Shown here: one piece after another, positions 48,700 through 62,600 of the stretch | How the letters are laid out: each line of letters begins with the position of its first letter | Numbering within the stretch: position 1 is the stretch's first letter | Origin: Phoronis australis | Lineage: Eukaryota > Phoronida > Phoronidae | NCBI GenBank assembly: GCA_002633005.1 | Contig: NMRA01000411.1 | Location: 167,083-231,082 of the forward strand | Reading direction: 5' to 3' | DNA length: 64,000 bases | The notes under the pieces: model-generated | The model's input: only the letters and a program-made list of their open reading frames with translations | The model's database searches: none | What the model was told of the DNA's origin: nothing | Translations under genes and position numbers: made by a program

Positions 48700-50681
48700 T
48701 TTTCATGCAGATTTCAAAGTTAGGAACATCTTATTATTGCTTTGGTGAATTTTTGCGTTCTAAACAATTAATCAATGTTTTCTGGATGAAAAACTTAACT
48801 ATTTTTATGGTTAACGTCACAGAAATAAATGAAAGAAAGGGGTGTCAGGCTGTTAACTCGGCCATTGTTGGGAGATGGCGCTGTTGTACGTTGTAACAGA
48901 GAGCCCAAGACGGCGTTTTCCCGTTCAGTGACTTTACGAGACGTAGAGGCTGGTGAGGGTGTGATAATCATAGCTAGCTTTTTTGTTAACTTCCAAGCAC
49001 AATCTTTTTTCTGGTATGACAACAGCCAGGCCAATTATCAGACTTATTGCAGACCACTTGTGAACAGAGCGAATCGGTACGTTCGGAAAGAATAGATTGT
49101 AACTTCGGTTGTACGGGTTGTAGTTGAACGATTTTGGCGATTCAAAAACTAAACATGATTACTTACCATTTGACGAGGATTTCAGAAATGCTATTGGTTT
49201 GTATTCAAATATGTTATGACTTAACTGTTATTTTTAATAGCACAGCCCAGTAAGGCTAGATACGTTCTTATTGGAGATTAGAGCAGTTATCGAACAAAAG
49301 AGAGTTGGCCTTCCAACCATGCCAGAATGAAGTTAATCAGTCGTGTAAGATATTGGGGTCATCTTGCCAACTTGTTGTTGAATGTTGGGCTATAGATTCG
49401 AACAAGTTGGGAGGAAAGGGAAAACTGTAATGTGAGACGTGAGAGACGGACGTTTTGGATTTTTTATTGCCCTACACCTTTGTGGAAGTGAGCTGTGCTT
49501 TCGGGCAAACAATGTAAAGTACTTGTGCATGGGCAGCGCACCATAGGGGGCTGGGGGCTGTAGCCCCCCACTTTTTTCAGTGCTAGGCCGCACATGGTCT
49601 GCACCATGGGGGGGGCTGAGGCAGCTTTAGCCCCCCCACTTTTTTCAGTGCTGCGCCGCCCATGTTGTGTGATTATGTTTAAACGTTTTAAAGAACTGTA
49701 CTCCAACTTCATGCTTCAATCTGCACTTGCAGTTTCAAAATGAATGTACGACAGGGAATGACTAACTTGAAACCTGTTGCACACACTGACACAGGCTTTT
49801 GTTGTGATAAAACTGATTCCACATGCAAGTCTTTTCATTAGTCTTTTGTAGCATTTTCATGCCTGGTGGATGAAAAGCTCAAAAGCGCTGGATTTAACAC
49901 AGAGTTGGGTGCAGATGTGCGCAAAGACAGTATGCTCATACTTAACTAGCTCTGTAATTGAGCTTTCTTTATGCTTTTGACTGTACCAGCATAAAACCAT
50001 AGTCTATGGAATAGATTAAAGACAACTACTAGTATAGTCTATGATTAAACAAAGTCCAACATTCATAACATAAGACAGAAACCAACTATTCTGTCCAGAT
50101 AAGCTGAGTTAGGCCAGCTCCAACCATGCCCAATGCACCAGTAAAAGTGATCCTTGTTCTCATTGCAGGCTTTTTTTTCTCTTAGCAAAAGTGTTAGTGA
50201 AAACACTATAGAGTTTTTGTCGTTTGTGAACAGCTGTATCACTTGTTTGCAATGGCTTAATTGATGTTGATGTTCCTCCTAAATCAATCATTAAAACGTA
50301 TACTGTGATGGTGATATTCGGTGGTATTTAAACCACTTTAAAAGTTATAACTTGATCTGAACACTTTAAAGCCGAGTTTTAAAAGTTGTAATTGAAGCGT
50401 GGTTATTTTGCGAGGGTGGTTTAGCGAAAAGTTGTAAGTGGGAGTTAACAGGCGCTTGTTATTAAAGTTATAACTCAGTACTAGCGCTGCTGTCAAGTCT
50501 CGGAAATATTGGTGTGGCATACACCGAGGTACTATAAGTGGGGTGAATGAGAAAACGATAACACTGTCAACTGGTGAATAAAACGACAAACTAGGGTTAA
50601 TAAAATTAGTATGGTGTATATATATAGTACTCTTTCTTGATTTCAGAAAAGACATAACTTTTCATTTGTGAACCTGCTGCT
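48700..50681. other. SDHAF2/ETNK head-to-head spacer
   Basis: The promoters of both genes should lie here. A likely 5' UTR acceptor for ETNK ends at 50646 and the foldback element 49528-49664 is inside. Frames at 48795-49095 are open on both strands but unrecognised. Confidence 0.45.
49528..49664. mobile_element. Short GC-tipped inverted-repeat element, about 137 bp
   Basis: The left end CATGGGCAGCGCACC and the inverted right end CATGGGCGGCGCAGCAC pair. Inside are two direct copies of a GGGGGCTG...TAGCCCCCC-ACTTTTTTCAGTGC unit. It has no coding sequence and lies between SDHAF2 and ETNK. Confidence 0.55.
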
Positions 50682-53600
50682 ATGGCGTCAAGTTTGGTGA
50701 CCTTTGATCTCAAGGTCAGAATGGAAAATGCAGAACAGGATACCTTGGAACTGATTTACAAACTCAAACCTGAGTGGGACCAGAAGGGGATTAAAATTAT
50801 TGTAAGACATCACTAATTAACATAATCATGCAAGCTTTTGGATTATGGGTCTGCCAATATTGTTTGCTTGATTGTATGCTGCCCGAAGTCTGTATCCATT
50901 GGTTATGGTCGTCGGTATCAGTGGCTTGATGTTTTGTGAATATTAAATATGTGGGTAGATCATTTATAGTTTTTGTTTGTATGAACTATTTCTAATTGAC
51001 GATTTTAATCAAAACAAGAAGAAGACTTTCTTTTGACATGAATCACATACTGTTATGAAATTGGTCTAGGATTGATTTGAATTTTTTTTGTGAAGTTGGG
51101 ATTTTTTCTGGGCTTGGAAAGATCTGACAGTTTGCTTGTGACAAAGCCCTACTAGGTGGCTTGTATCGGTGTATCATCCTATGAGACATGTGCATCATTC
51201 TGTAACGACATGTCGTCAACCAAATTGTAATTTTTCTAATCCCAGAAGTCACTGCTTATCTGAGTTGGGAGCAAATGAGATCGGTCATTGGTGGTATAAT
51301 CAGAAAAATTTGATTTTTGAATTTATACCAACCTTCCATTAATTGAGTCACGTGACTGTGTCTTTTCATAATTAAGCAAAAGAAAGGTACTTGTATTGTC
51401 AAACAATGATATCAAAAACATGATCATAAATTTTTGACATACCGGTGAATGTTCAAAAATAAAGTAGGAAAAACACTCTTGCAATTTTTGAAGTTACCAT
51501 TTTATTTTTGCTATGTGCTAGTTTATAGTCTCTTTCATGAAACCCTTAAAAGTCCTATTTTTATGACTTCACACTAAAGTGGAACATATTGAAAATAATT
51601 CCTGTGAGTATTTTGGAAAACAATTCTTAAAAATACAGTCTGCAAATTTCATTTGAGTCCATTCAGTAATTTCTGTGATACAATCCTGCAACTGATCACA
51701 CATAAACTTAATCCAGAAATTGCAATTTGTTAGTGTCGTCTCCTAATAATAGTTAAGGATGGTGCCGATTTCATTACTTTAAAATCAGTATGCGTAACTG
51801 GATACCAGAGCAGAGTTCAAATTCCAATGCATTTTTGTGAAAATTACACAATTTTATCGTGATTGTCACAGTCCACGCCATCATCTTAATGCCGCCTTGT
51901 TTATGTTTCTTGAAATACTAGTGTTTTTCCTGCTCGATTCCATTTTTTGTTCTGCTGATGCTAGGCACCATGTTTCACTTGAGGGTACGAACATACTTTT
52001 TAGTCCCCGCCAGTGGGAACCTTCTATGCATGATTTGCGTATCAAAATTTCAATATTGTTAGAAACTTTTGTGTACCAAGTGATACCACCATCATGTTTT
52101 TATGAACTTTATCTTTGTTTCTTCAGAAATTTACAGACGGCATAACCAATCTGTTATACGGCTGTCATAATGGGAGTAAGGAGGATATGGTCCTGGTGCG
52201 AATATACGGCCTGTGTACGGAACTGTTTATTGATCGCCTTGGTGAACTGTCAACCATGTTACTGCTAGCCTCTAACGGTTGTGCTTCCAAATTATACTGT
52301 AAATTTCAAAACGGATTAGCTTATGCATTTATACCTGGAATGGTTCTAGATGTCAACACCGTGAGAGAGAAAAAATATGCAAAGTAAGTCTTTCTAAACG
52401 GCCTGACCTTAAAATCTGCATCTGTATGTAAACTAATAGCTTTTTCATTTCATGTCCAGGACTGTGTCTAGCAAACACACCTGCAAAGAAAGTTGTAATT
52501 TGTTTTAAACACTAGAACATGGTTTGTAGTGTAATTGCAGTACTTTGTATGGGGTTACACCATTAGTTGGTAGAGTCACAGTGCTGTCTCTGAGACCCGG
52601 GGGTCACTGATATTGACAAGATGCCCGCAGGCGTGTACCAGAATTTGCTGAGACTCTCTATTGCTGGTGTCAGATCTGCTAATTTTCTCCTCTTTTAAGG
52701 GGTAGATTTTACTGTAGGAAGATGGCCAGTACACCTTTTGCAGAGCTGAGGCCAATGCAGTGGGTCTTTTGCGGAGATGAAATGGAAATTTAGACGCCTA
52801 TTGGACTCTGGCAGGACCCACAAAACTTGCTGAAAAAGTATCGCATACCAGCAATTTTAGGTACATACCTGCGTGCACCTTGTCATTATTAGTGCCCCCC
52901 CTGGTCTATTCTAGCTCGTGATAGGTTATAAAAATGACATTGGGTAACATAGTAACAAAGGTTGGCCATCCCAAAAAGAGCAGGTTGGTTCCGTGTACAA
53001 AGCAATTATCTTTTACGTTGATATCTGCTTATTAACCGCAACACCTAAGTATAAGCTCACTCTCTGTGAATACTTAATTTACTGGTGTTAGCTCATAGTA
53101 AATACACAGGACTTGTACAAATCTTATTCGTACAAATCTTATTCTACAGTTTGTATTCTTATCTTCTTATTATAACACTGCGTATGGAATGCATATTAAT
53201 ATTTTTTTATTCACAGAATGATAACGGATAACAGACAAACGGTGTTTTTAATTATGTAATCTCAACAACCTTTTTAAATGCAAAGTAACACTTGTCAAAC
53301 TAGTCAAGTCACGTAGCTTTTGTAATAAGGAACTTGACTGTATTTTCGGCTTATACAAAGCCAACTGAGCTCTTGAGGCCAGACCAGAATGAGGTTATTG
53401 CCATCCAAGTGATGGTGATCATTACTTCTAGTGCCTAGATATAGGGGCACCACCATATTCACCTTGCCTTAATCACTCATCAATAAGGTATGCAGGTAAC
53501 ACCAAAGCATCATTTTAGTGGAGCAACCCTGATCAACTGTTGCTGGTAATCGTGATTCAGGCAGAAAGACTGTTACATAAATTCAAGGTTGAATTTCAAG

Positions 53601-56600
53601 CATAGCCTATGCAATGGTCTTCAACACTGCTGGGATCAATCCTGTCATGACATATCAAAAGAGGTCTTGTTGAAAAGCTTGGCTCACCTTGGTCAACTTT
53701 AGATAGATGTGGTAAAGTTTCTTAAAATGCCAACAAAAATGATTGTCAAAATTTTTGTTTTTTCCATTTCTCAAATGCTCACCGATTTGTTAAAGATGGC
53801 CGCAATGTCACCATGACAACAGCTATACAATAGAAGCTGTGCAAATGACAAGTTTTTGTTTACGTTTGTTGAAAAACTTTCACTCTGGTGTTCTGCTGTA
53901 TATTTTGTTCTACACTGAGTAACTTACCTTACACTTTATTTGGCACTTTGTTGAGAATTTTTTTAACAAGACTTTATGTTATCAGAATTCCGTCTGCGAC
54001 GCCCACAGTATATTGTGATTTGACCCATTTCTTGCTCATCAACAATTTTATACAAGTGTTACTAACAACGTCAAAGGAGAGATATTTTTGAAATGAAAGA
54101 TTAAGCAGTTATTTTTATAAGAATTAGAGACATTTTGTCAAATATAGAAAACGTGTTACGTGATAGGAAGGCATGCCCGGCCACTGACATCATGAAAAAG
54201 TAAAGTGCACTTATCGATTACAATTATACACTGATTTTTCAAAATATTGTCTGGTGGTAACTATGGCGCAGAGTTTGAACATGCAAAATCATTAACTTCA
54301 TGCTATTTATCTTTGATGGCAGATTGAGAACATTAACTTAAATTTCACTTGTCTTCCATATTGTGTCTTACAGTAAAAATTCTTCATTTTGGGAAGAAAA
54401 TAATTCCTAAAATTGCCGTATTTCTATTCTTCTGAGGCTTACAACATTGTGAAAAATACTCAGAGCTTTACCAAGTGTTGTTTGGTATACCATACAAACC
54501 ACGCTAAAAGCAATGGTAATTTTCCTGAAAAGTTGTTTTTGTTGAGAAATTTTACAAAATAAAGTTTCACCTGTCCGCCATACTCAGTCTCCCAAACTGA
54601 AGAATTTTTACCTCGGTAAATTGGTAAGATTTTTATTGTGTTGATTTTCAGGTTGGTGGCTCAGGAAATGAGTAGGTTACATAGCATAAAGCCTGAGGTC
54701 CATCCTAGTTTGAGGGGGAAATTCAGTTATTCGGAGCAACCGTGTGTATTTGCAAAGATGCGCAACTTCGTTGAAATCAGTCCCGATTCTTTTGAGGATG
54801 CGGCAATGCAGCACAGGTAAGACGGCCTGGCGTGCATGCTGTGGACGCAAGACCATCACGGAAATATAAAATCACGCAACATTTCATGAGATTTCGCCAT
54901 GTGCTACAAACGAAGCATTTGATCATGTTAGCTTCCTTCCCAAGGTTCTTGCATCTACGGAACTTAACTCTGACCAGGTTACGATAAAGTTTCTTCAAAT
55001 TTGAACGAAAATAAATCATGGCCAAAATTTTTTCATTTTTCCAATGCTCTCTGTATTGTCAAATATGTTCAAAATTTCATCGACGTGTGTTTGTTGTTGA
55101 CAGCCATACTATATAAAGTTTCCAAATAATCCATTAAAGTTTTGTTTATTTTACTCTTGTTGAAAATTTTGATGAAGTAAAACGTTATTTTTTCACCATA
55201 TTGTGTTCTTATTTGAAGAAATTTTACCTCATGCTGTAAACATTGGTATAATTTGTTTGTATTATGCTGTCTTATGATTTGCAAAACCTGGTATAGAATG
55301 CAGGATGCCATTGGTTCAATTCCCAGGCTAAATTGTCATAGTTAATTCGTAATTCATTTTCCCCTGAACTTAAGCCCAAAAGAAATCCAGTTAGTATAAA
55401 ATTGTATTTATTTCGGCATCTCTTATTCAGAACACTGAAACTGTCCAGAAAACAGTAAATTTGACAGTTTTTGATTTTAGAGCATTTCTCAGTGCGAAAG
55501 TACTTCGATACCTTTTTCTTTAAAAACATTTGTTTCAAAACTGTAATGTCCCCTAATTTTTTCGAAAGTAACTCCAGTTTCAGAAATAGAATATCTGAAC
55601 AAAAGGTGAGTAAATGTGTTCGTGTAAAAGGGCGAAGTCCTGGCATAACAAATTTTTGAGAACAGTAAACTGCTGACCCTTGAAGAAGTTGAGATGAGGT
55701 CATAGTTCTGTGTTAAATTATCTTTATCTTCTCGTCTCTTTATCTGCCTAGTTAGTGATGGAAAGTTTTGATAACATCCTGCAGTGCTCTCCTGATATTT
55801 GGAAGAGTGACTTAAGTGGAATTTTGTCTTCATTATGGTTGGGTTTTATTAAGGTGATATTATTGGCAAGAAAGTGAGATCCGTCTCGGTGCAGAGTCAG
55901 ACTTGCATTGTCTAGGGTCTGTTTCATGAAAAGTGACTTAAGACGGAAATTTGGTCTTACGATCCCTCTTAACATTTACCAAATAAAGTTTTAATCGAGT
56001 TGTTATTAGGAAAGGGCACAGTACGGTGGATCACGTTTGCTTTATATACGTTATTAATTAAATATTTGTCACGAGAGAAAGGTAGATTCTATTCTGCTTT
56101 TGTGGATTATAAACCTGCTCATGACAGTATATATAGAAGCGCAATATACTTTAAATTAAAGAACAATCACATGATGGTAAGATGTATAAGATAATCAAAG
56201 CAATGTATGCTGAAGTAAAAGCGTGCGTGAGACTGAGTAACGGGAGCTACACGGAGGTCTTTGGTTGTCAGATTGGTCTAAAACGAGGCTCTCAGATATC
56301 ACCGTTTTTGTGTATTTTATTTATAAACGATCTCAAGCAAGAATTAGAATCCGGTGGCGGTGAAAAGATTTCCATGGGATCAGCTGAATTATTGCATCTG
56401 CTGTTTGCTGATGATTTGGTTTTATTTTCTTATAGTGTGAAAGGACTGCAGAAAAAATTGAACATTTTATATGAGAATAGTCAGAAATGGTAATTGTTAA
56501 CATGTCGAAGACTAAGATAATTGTTTTCAGAAAGGGTAGAATGTTACGATCGTATGAAAAATGGACGTATCATGGGAATACTGTTAATATTGTAAATGCA

Positions 56601-59600
56601 TATAAATATCTAGGATTAATGTTTACTACGAAAGGTTCGTGGTCTTGCGCGCAGAAAACTCTATCATTACAGGCTGCTAAGGAAGTGAATTTAACAAGGA
56701 AAATGTCAATGGTTTTAATGCACTCCCTATTAAGTTAGTTTGAAATTATTTGATTGTAAAATATTGCCGATACTTCATTGTGGGGTTTTAGTGATTGCGA
56801 ATGTATTGAAATACTCCACACAAAATTTTGTAAAGAAATTTTGAATTTGCCTAGCACGGCAATTTCATCGGCTGTTAGAGGTGGGATGGGTCGATACTCC
56901 TTGATTGCTTACCAACTTCCTAGAGTTATGAAATATTGGTTAAAACTGTTAAAAACTGATGCCTCAAAAATTACATATCATTGCTATGAATGGCAGTACA
57001 ATGTGATGGAAAATGTTAATAAACCATGCTGGGTTAATGATGTTAAGAAATTGCTATTTCAGTTTGGTTTTGGAGAAGCATGGTACAATCAGGATGTAGG
57101 TTCCGAAACAAGCTTCATATCACTTTTAAACAGAGATGCAAAGATATTGATCAGCAAAAATGGCAAGAAATTTTGAACAATTCGATTAAGCTGGAAACTT
57201 ACAGAACTTTTAAGTTAAATATATGTTTTGAAAATTATTTAGATGTAATTGACAATGTAAATGTTAGATCTGATATGGTAAGATTAAGGTGTTCAGTGCT
57301 TGCACTAATGATTGAAAATGGTAGACACTTGAAACTTAGCAGAACAGAAAGGTTATGCCCTCTCTGTGTTAGGACATATGTAGAGTCAGAATATCATTTT
57401 GTTATCGAATGCCCATTCTACGATGACCTTAGGAAACGATATTTGCTTGCATGGAGCTACAACAATCCCAATGCTACAAAATTCGGCAGACTCATGACTA
57501 TGGAGGAAAAAGACCTTATATGGTCAACATGTAAATATGTCCATTTCGCATTCAAGCGAGGAAGAGCTCAGTTTACATCTAGTGTTTGACACTTACCTTT
57601 ATTGTATTTGATGATTTGATTGTAACAAGGGCTGGAGACCTAGTTATTGAATATATATATGTATATGTATATATATTAGCACTTCTGCCTGGAAATAATA
57701 ATTTGTTCAATCTCTCTTAATTTTGGATGTAATCTCAAACAGTTTGTGTGTATTCTTTTGCTAAATGTAGATTTAATTGTTTTTAAGAAATGTTTATGTG
57801 GAGTGTAAGACCAAATTTCTGTCTTGAGTCTCAAGTCACTTGTAATGAGGCAGACCACAGAGGTTTAAGTGTAACGCTCTGCTAGCGTAGCTAAAATAGA
57901 AGGTTATTTTAAGCTTATTTAATTAGTAAAGTCACCTGCCTTGATTTCAGTGATTATGTGGCAGAAAACTGCGAGTATTGCCGATTTTTGAAGAGTTATA
58001 AAAACAGCAGACTTTGATATGAAACAGACCCCTTGTATTTTGTTTGTTGAGGAACAAGACGGGAACTACAGGTTTGGTCACGTGACATGCTTTGACTGAA
58101 CTTTTTGTTCCGGGTTTCTCAGCAAGCCTGACCTTAAGTACTCAAAATCATCAATTTCATATCAAAAGCTCCAAAGAACAACCCAATCAGTCGATATCCT
58201 GTCAAATTTAGAATACCCAAAATACTATCTGACAATATGTTAATTAGCTGATCTCGACCATTTATTGGTCGATACATACTTCCTTAAATTGGGACAACCA
58301 ATCACAGCACTGTAGTCATCCTCCATTGTGTTTAGTGTGAAAAGTCTTTACATATTGGTGCTCGTTTTTCCGTGGTTCATGGTATAGAAGGGAATGATGA
58401 GGGGTTGTGTTTGTGGTGGTTGTGTCAACATAACATTTGACCACGTTGTGGATCTTACTTTCCTGCGGGACGTCGGACAAACGTGGACGCACACTGCTAC
58501 AATGTACTTGCGCCTTTTTTATTTTTTATGCGCTTGTGGCACAAAGGTGCAGTCCAGGAATATCCCTGAGTTATTTGTCAAAACAAGGTAAATGGTGGTT
58601 TTAAGCGCTTTAAAAGAGATGGCTTTTAATATATAATTATGTCTGATCTCTGTCTGTATCCCTTATTCACCTTGATGGTTGTTACAGGTTTGAAGCAAAT
58701 ATTCCCAGCAAGCCTGACTTCCTTAAAGAGATTGCTATGTTAGAGTCCAAACTCAGCTGCCTGGGTTCTCCTGCTGTGCTATGCCATAATGACCTGTTGT
58801 TGGGAAACCTGGTCTATAAAGAGGATGAAGGTTTGCTTGATCATATTAAGACGTCAGCTTGTGAGCTGTTTACATGGCATCATTGATCCAGCTCAATAAT
58901 GTGCTAACTACCTCAGTGGAAGTATGCATGTAAACAGAATTTGTTGTGGTATATATTTATATCATAATGTCAGTTTGTGAATGAATCGCTTTTGGTGGAA
59001 ATGCAAGTTGCATGTTTCCGGTCATGTCATGTCAAATGCCCGTCTAAATACTATGTGGTATGGAAGTGGAACTGATTACCTGCAGTTTCACATTCCATGG
59101 GCGTGGATGTGCACATCCACGATGTGTTGGAATAAATCCTACATTGATGTTTATATTTTTATGGAATTTGTTTTGTTCATTCATTTATCTTGTTCTGTTT
59201 TGTTCCTTCAGACAGAGTCTACTTCATTGATTACGAATATGCCGATACGAACTATGCAGCATTTGATATTGCTGATCATTTCTGTGAATTTCCAGGTAAG
59301 TTCTAAAAATGAATGTCTGACTTAATTCAATAACGATACATACTCCACTGTGTTGACAATGTTGCATACTCCTCGTGGTAACTTTGATCGTCACTGAATG
59401 GGGAATTTGAAATTCACTTGGTGGCGCCAGTGCAACAACACATTTACCACACTGCCTCGTTAGGCAAAATCCTCATGATTCGTTTTCTGCAGACGAGAGT
59501 TACGAGCCAAGTTCAGCTGCATTCAATGCACTTTCCTGTCCATCTGCGGTGACCCTAAATAACTAACAAATGAATGTAACTCCAACAGTGACTATTTCCT

Positions 59601-62600
59601 AACCTTGACCTTTTCTGAACTGAAGCAACCGGTCCCGTCAGTGTATAGCAAGCAGGTTTGTCCATCCATAGTTATAGACACGCTTCGTTGATACCTTTCA
59701 ATGCAAGCGCAGATGAAGAGCAATGCACCTCGAATGAAAACTAGCTCACCACATAGATCACGTCTGTGACAAAATGAACTATGAGGATTTTGCCTTGCAA
59801 GCCAGTGAGGCGAATATCTTGTTTTTGATGGAGTTCTTTTAAGTGGCAAGGGTAAATCCTCGTAGAATGCAACATGATGAGCTAAGTGCTTTGTCGATTG
59901 CCTTCAATAGCCAATGAAAATTAATTATTACATCACCTGCAATAACAAATCTGCTTATCATCTGATCTGAAAATCTTTTGACTCCCATAATTGGAGCGGC
60001 TTTTCTGTACCATGAATTAGCAGCATTTTTGACATGTGTGAATGTGAATTAATAGATCCTGGTTAGACAATTTATGGCAATGGGGGAAAAACGAAATAAT
60101 GTAGCAATCCATAGAAATTACAAATATGCAGTAATTAATAATTTTACACATGTGAACTACGTTGCAATCTCCCTCGCAATGTATTTTTGAGAACAAAACT
60201 TGATACGAGTACCACTGCTCATTTTTCGTATTCTGGCGTTTACCAGAGCTCAGAATTTCTGCAATAAAAACGGATATCCGTAAACAAATTTAGACACAAA
60301 AATGTAAAAATAGGCAAAAGCAATGTTTAACTAGTGCAGCAAGCTTGATTTGTAACATGAGCTAGCAAAACCCAGAGAGACTGTCCACGCTCAGCATGAT
60401 GCCGTCTCTACCACCGCAGCAGAAAACAGGGATTGGGGTGTGAGGGAGATCCAAGAAACTAGGGCGGCTGTCTAACCATTGGGTTTTCAAATTTGTAGTA
60501 TGCATCTAATGCTTTGTACACAGACATGTGCAATACCATTACAGGGTGTGATGTTGATCTCGACTACGACCTGTATCCAGGTAAAGAATTCCAGTACTGG
60601 TGGCTCAAGTGTTACTTGGAGGCAAAACACAATGGTACTATACCGACGGACAAACAGGTCGAGACGCTCTATGTACAAGTCAATAAGTTTGCTTTAGTAA
60701 GTCATTGGATATTAATGAAATTTAGCAGTTGTGTTCCTATCTAGGAGACTAGGCTACCATTAAAATTTATGGTCCAAACTCCAAGCTAACTACTGCTGCG
60801 ACCCCTAGTGATAATTTTTAATGGCGTCATTTTTTTTGTTGTCAGCTTCTGTATATGTCAAATAGTTTAAGGGATATCATAGTTAAATTTAAGCCAGGAT
60901 ATGTTCTTACTGAGAGCATGTCTCTGACATTAAATTTCTTATGGATTTGAATATTGTTATGCACCCTAGTAGTAGTTTTAATTTGTTTGTGTCAGCCTCA
61001 ATACCTCCCAAGAATTCCCATGAAATATGAATGGATCTGAATATGACAATGGCTTGTAATAGCAACTTTGTTATTTTTCATCAGCATCATGATCTACCTA
61101 GTCTTCTTACTACGTTTTCTCGGCTGTCGTTCATGTCTANTGAGGATTTTGCCTTGTGAGCCAGTGAGGCGAATATCTTGTTTTTGATGGAGTTCTTTTA
61201 AGTGGCAAGGGTAAATCCTCATAGAATGCAAAATGATGAGCTAAGTGCTTTATCGATTGCCTTCAATAGCCAATGAAAATTAATTATTACATCACCTGCA
61301 ATAACAAATCTCTCAGCTCATACTTTTTTGCATTTATTTGCTTATCATCTGATCTGAAAATCTTTTGACTCCCATAATTGGAGCGGCTTTTCTGTACCAT
61401 GAATTAACAGCATTTTTGACGTGTGAATATGAATTAATGGCATCCTGGTTAGACATTTTATGGCAATGGGGGAAAAACGAAATAATATAGTAATCCATAA
61501 AAATTACAAATATGCAGTAATTAATAATTTTACACATGTGAACTGCATTGCAATCTCCCTCGCAATTTATTTTTGGGAACAAAACTTAATATGACTACCA
61601 CTGCTCATTTTTCGTATTCTGGCGTTTACCAGAGTTCAGAATTTCTGCAATAAAATCGGATATCGGTAAACAAATTTAGACACAAAAATGTAAAAATAGG
61701 CATAGCAATGTTTAATTAGTGCGGCAAGCTTGATTTGTAACATGAGGTAGCAAAACCCAGAGAGACCGTCCACGCTCAGCATGATGCCGTCTCTACCACC
61801 GCAGCAGAAAACTGGGATTGGGGTTCAAATTTGTAGTATGCACCTAATGCTTTGTACACAGACATGTGCAATACCATTACAGGGTGTGATGTTGATCTCG
61901 ACTACGACCTGTATCCAGGTAAAGAATTCCAGTACTGGTGGCTCAAGTGTTACTTGGAGGCAAAACACAATGGTACTATACCGACGGACAAACAGGTCGA
62001 GACGCTCTATGTACAAGTCAATAAGTTTGCTTTAGTAAGTCATTGGATATTAATGAAATTTAGCAGTTGTGTTCCTATCTAGGAGACTAGGCTACCATTA
62101 AAATTTATGGTCCAAACTCCAAGCTAACTACTGCTGCGACCCCTAGTGATAATTTTTAATGGCGTCATTTTTTTTGTTGTCAGCTTCTGTATATGTCAAA
62201 TAGTTTAAGGGATATCATAGTTAAATTTAAGCCAGGATATGTTCTTACTGAGAGCATGTCTCTGACATTAAATTTCTTATGGATTTGAATATTGTTATGC
62301 ACCCTAGTAGTAGTTTTAATTTGTTTGTGTCAGCCTCAATACCTCCCAAGAATTCCCATGAAATATGAATGGATCTGAATATGACAATGGCTTGTAATAG
62401 CAACTTTGTTATTTTTCATCAGCATCATGATCTACCTAGTCTTCTTACTACGTTTTCTCGGCTGTCGTTCATGTCTAGCCAAGTTCTCCGTAGCACTATA
62501 TTACAGCGTATTTCTTATCTTGCCGGCCTCTTTACCTTTGGTTACCGATTTTGAGAACCAGTTTGATGTCCGTTATTCAGTGGAGAAAACTGGTTCTCAA

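Noticed and set aside
48795-49095. Frames on both strands between SDHAF2 and ETNK
   Set aside because: Neither shows a domain. Part may be ETNK 5' UTR, but I see no firm donor to link it to the acceptor ending at 50646.
55272-55833. Overlapping minus-strand frames of 143 and 114 codons upstream of the LINE block
   Set aside because: Low-complexity composition, two frames open at once, no motif, no splice signals; probably chance in an AT-rich intron.
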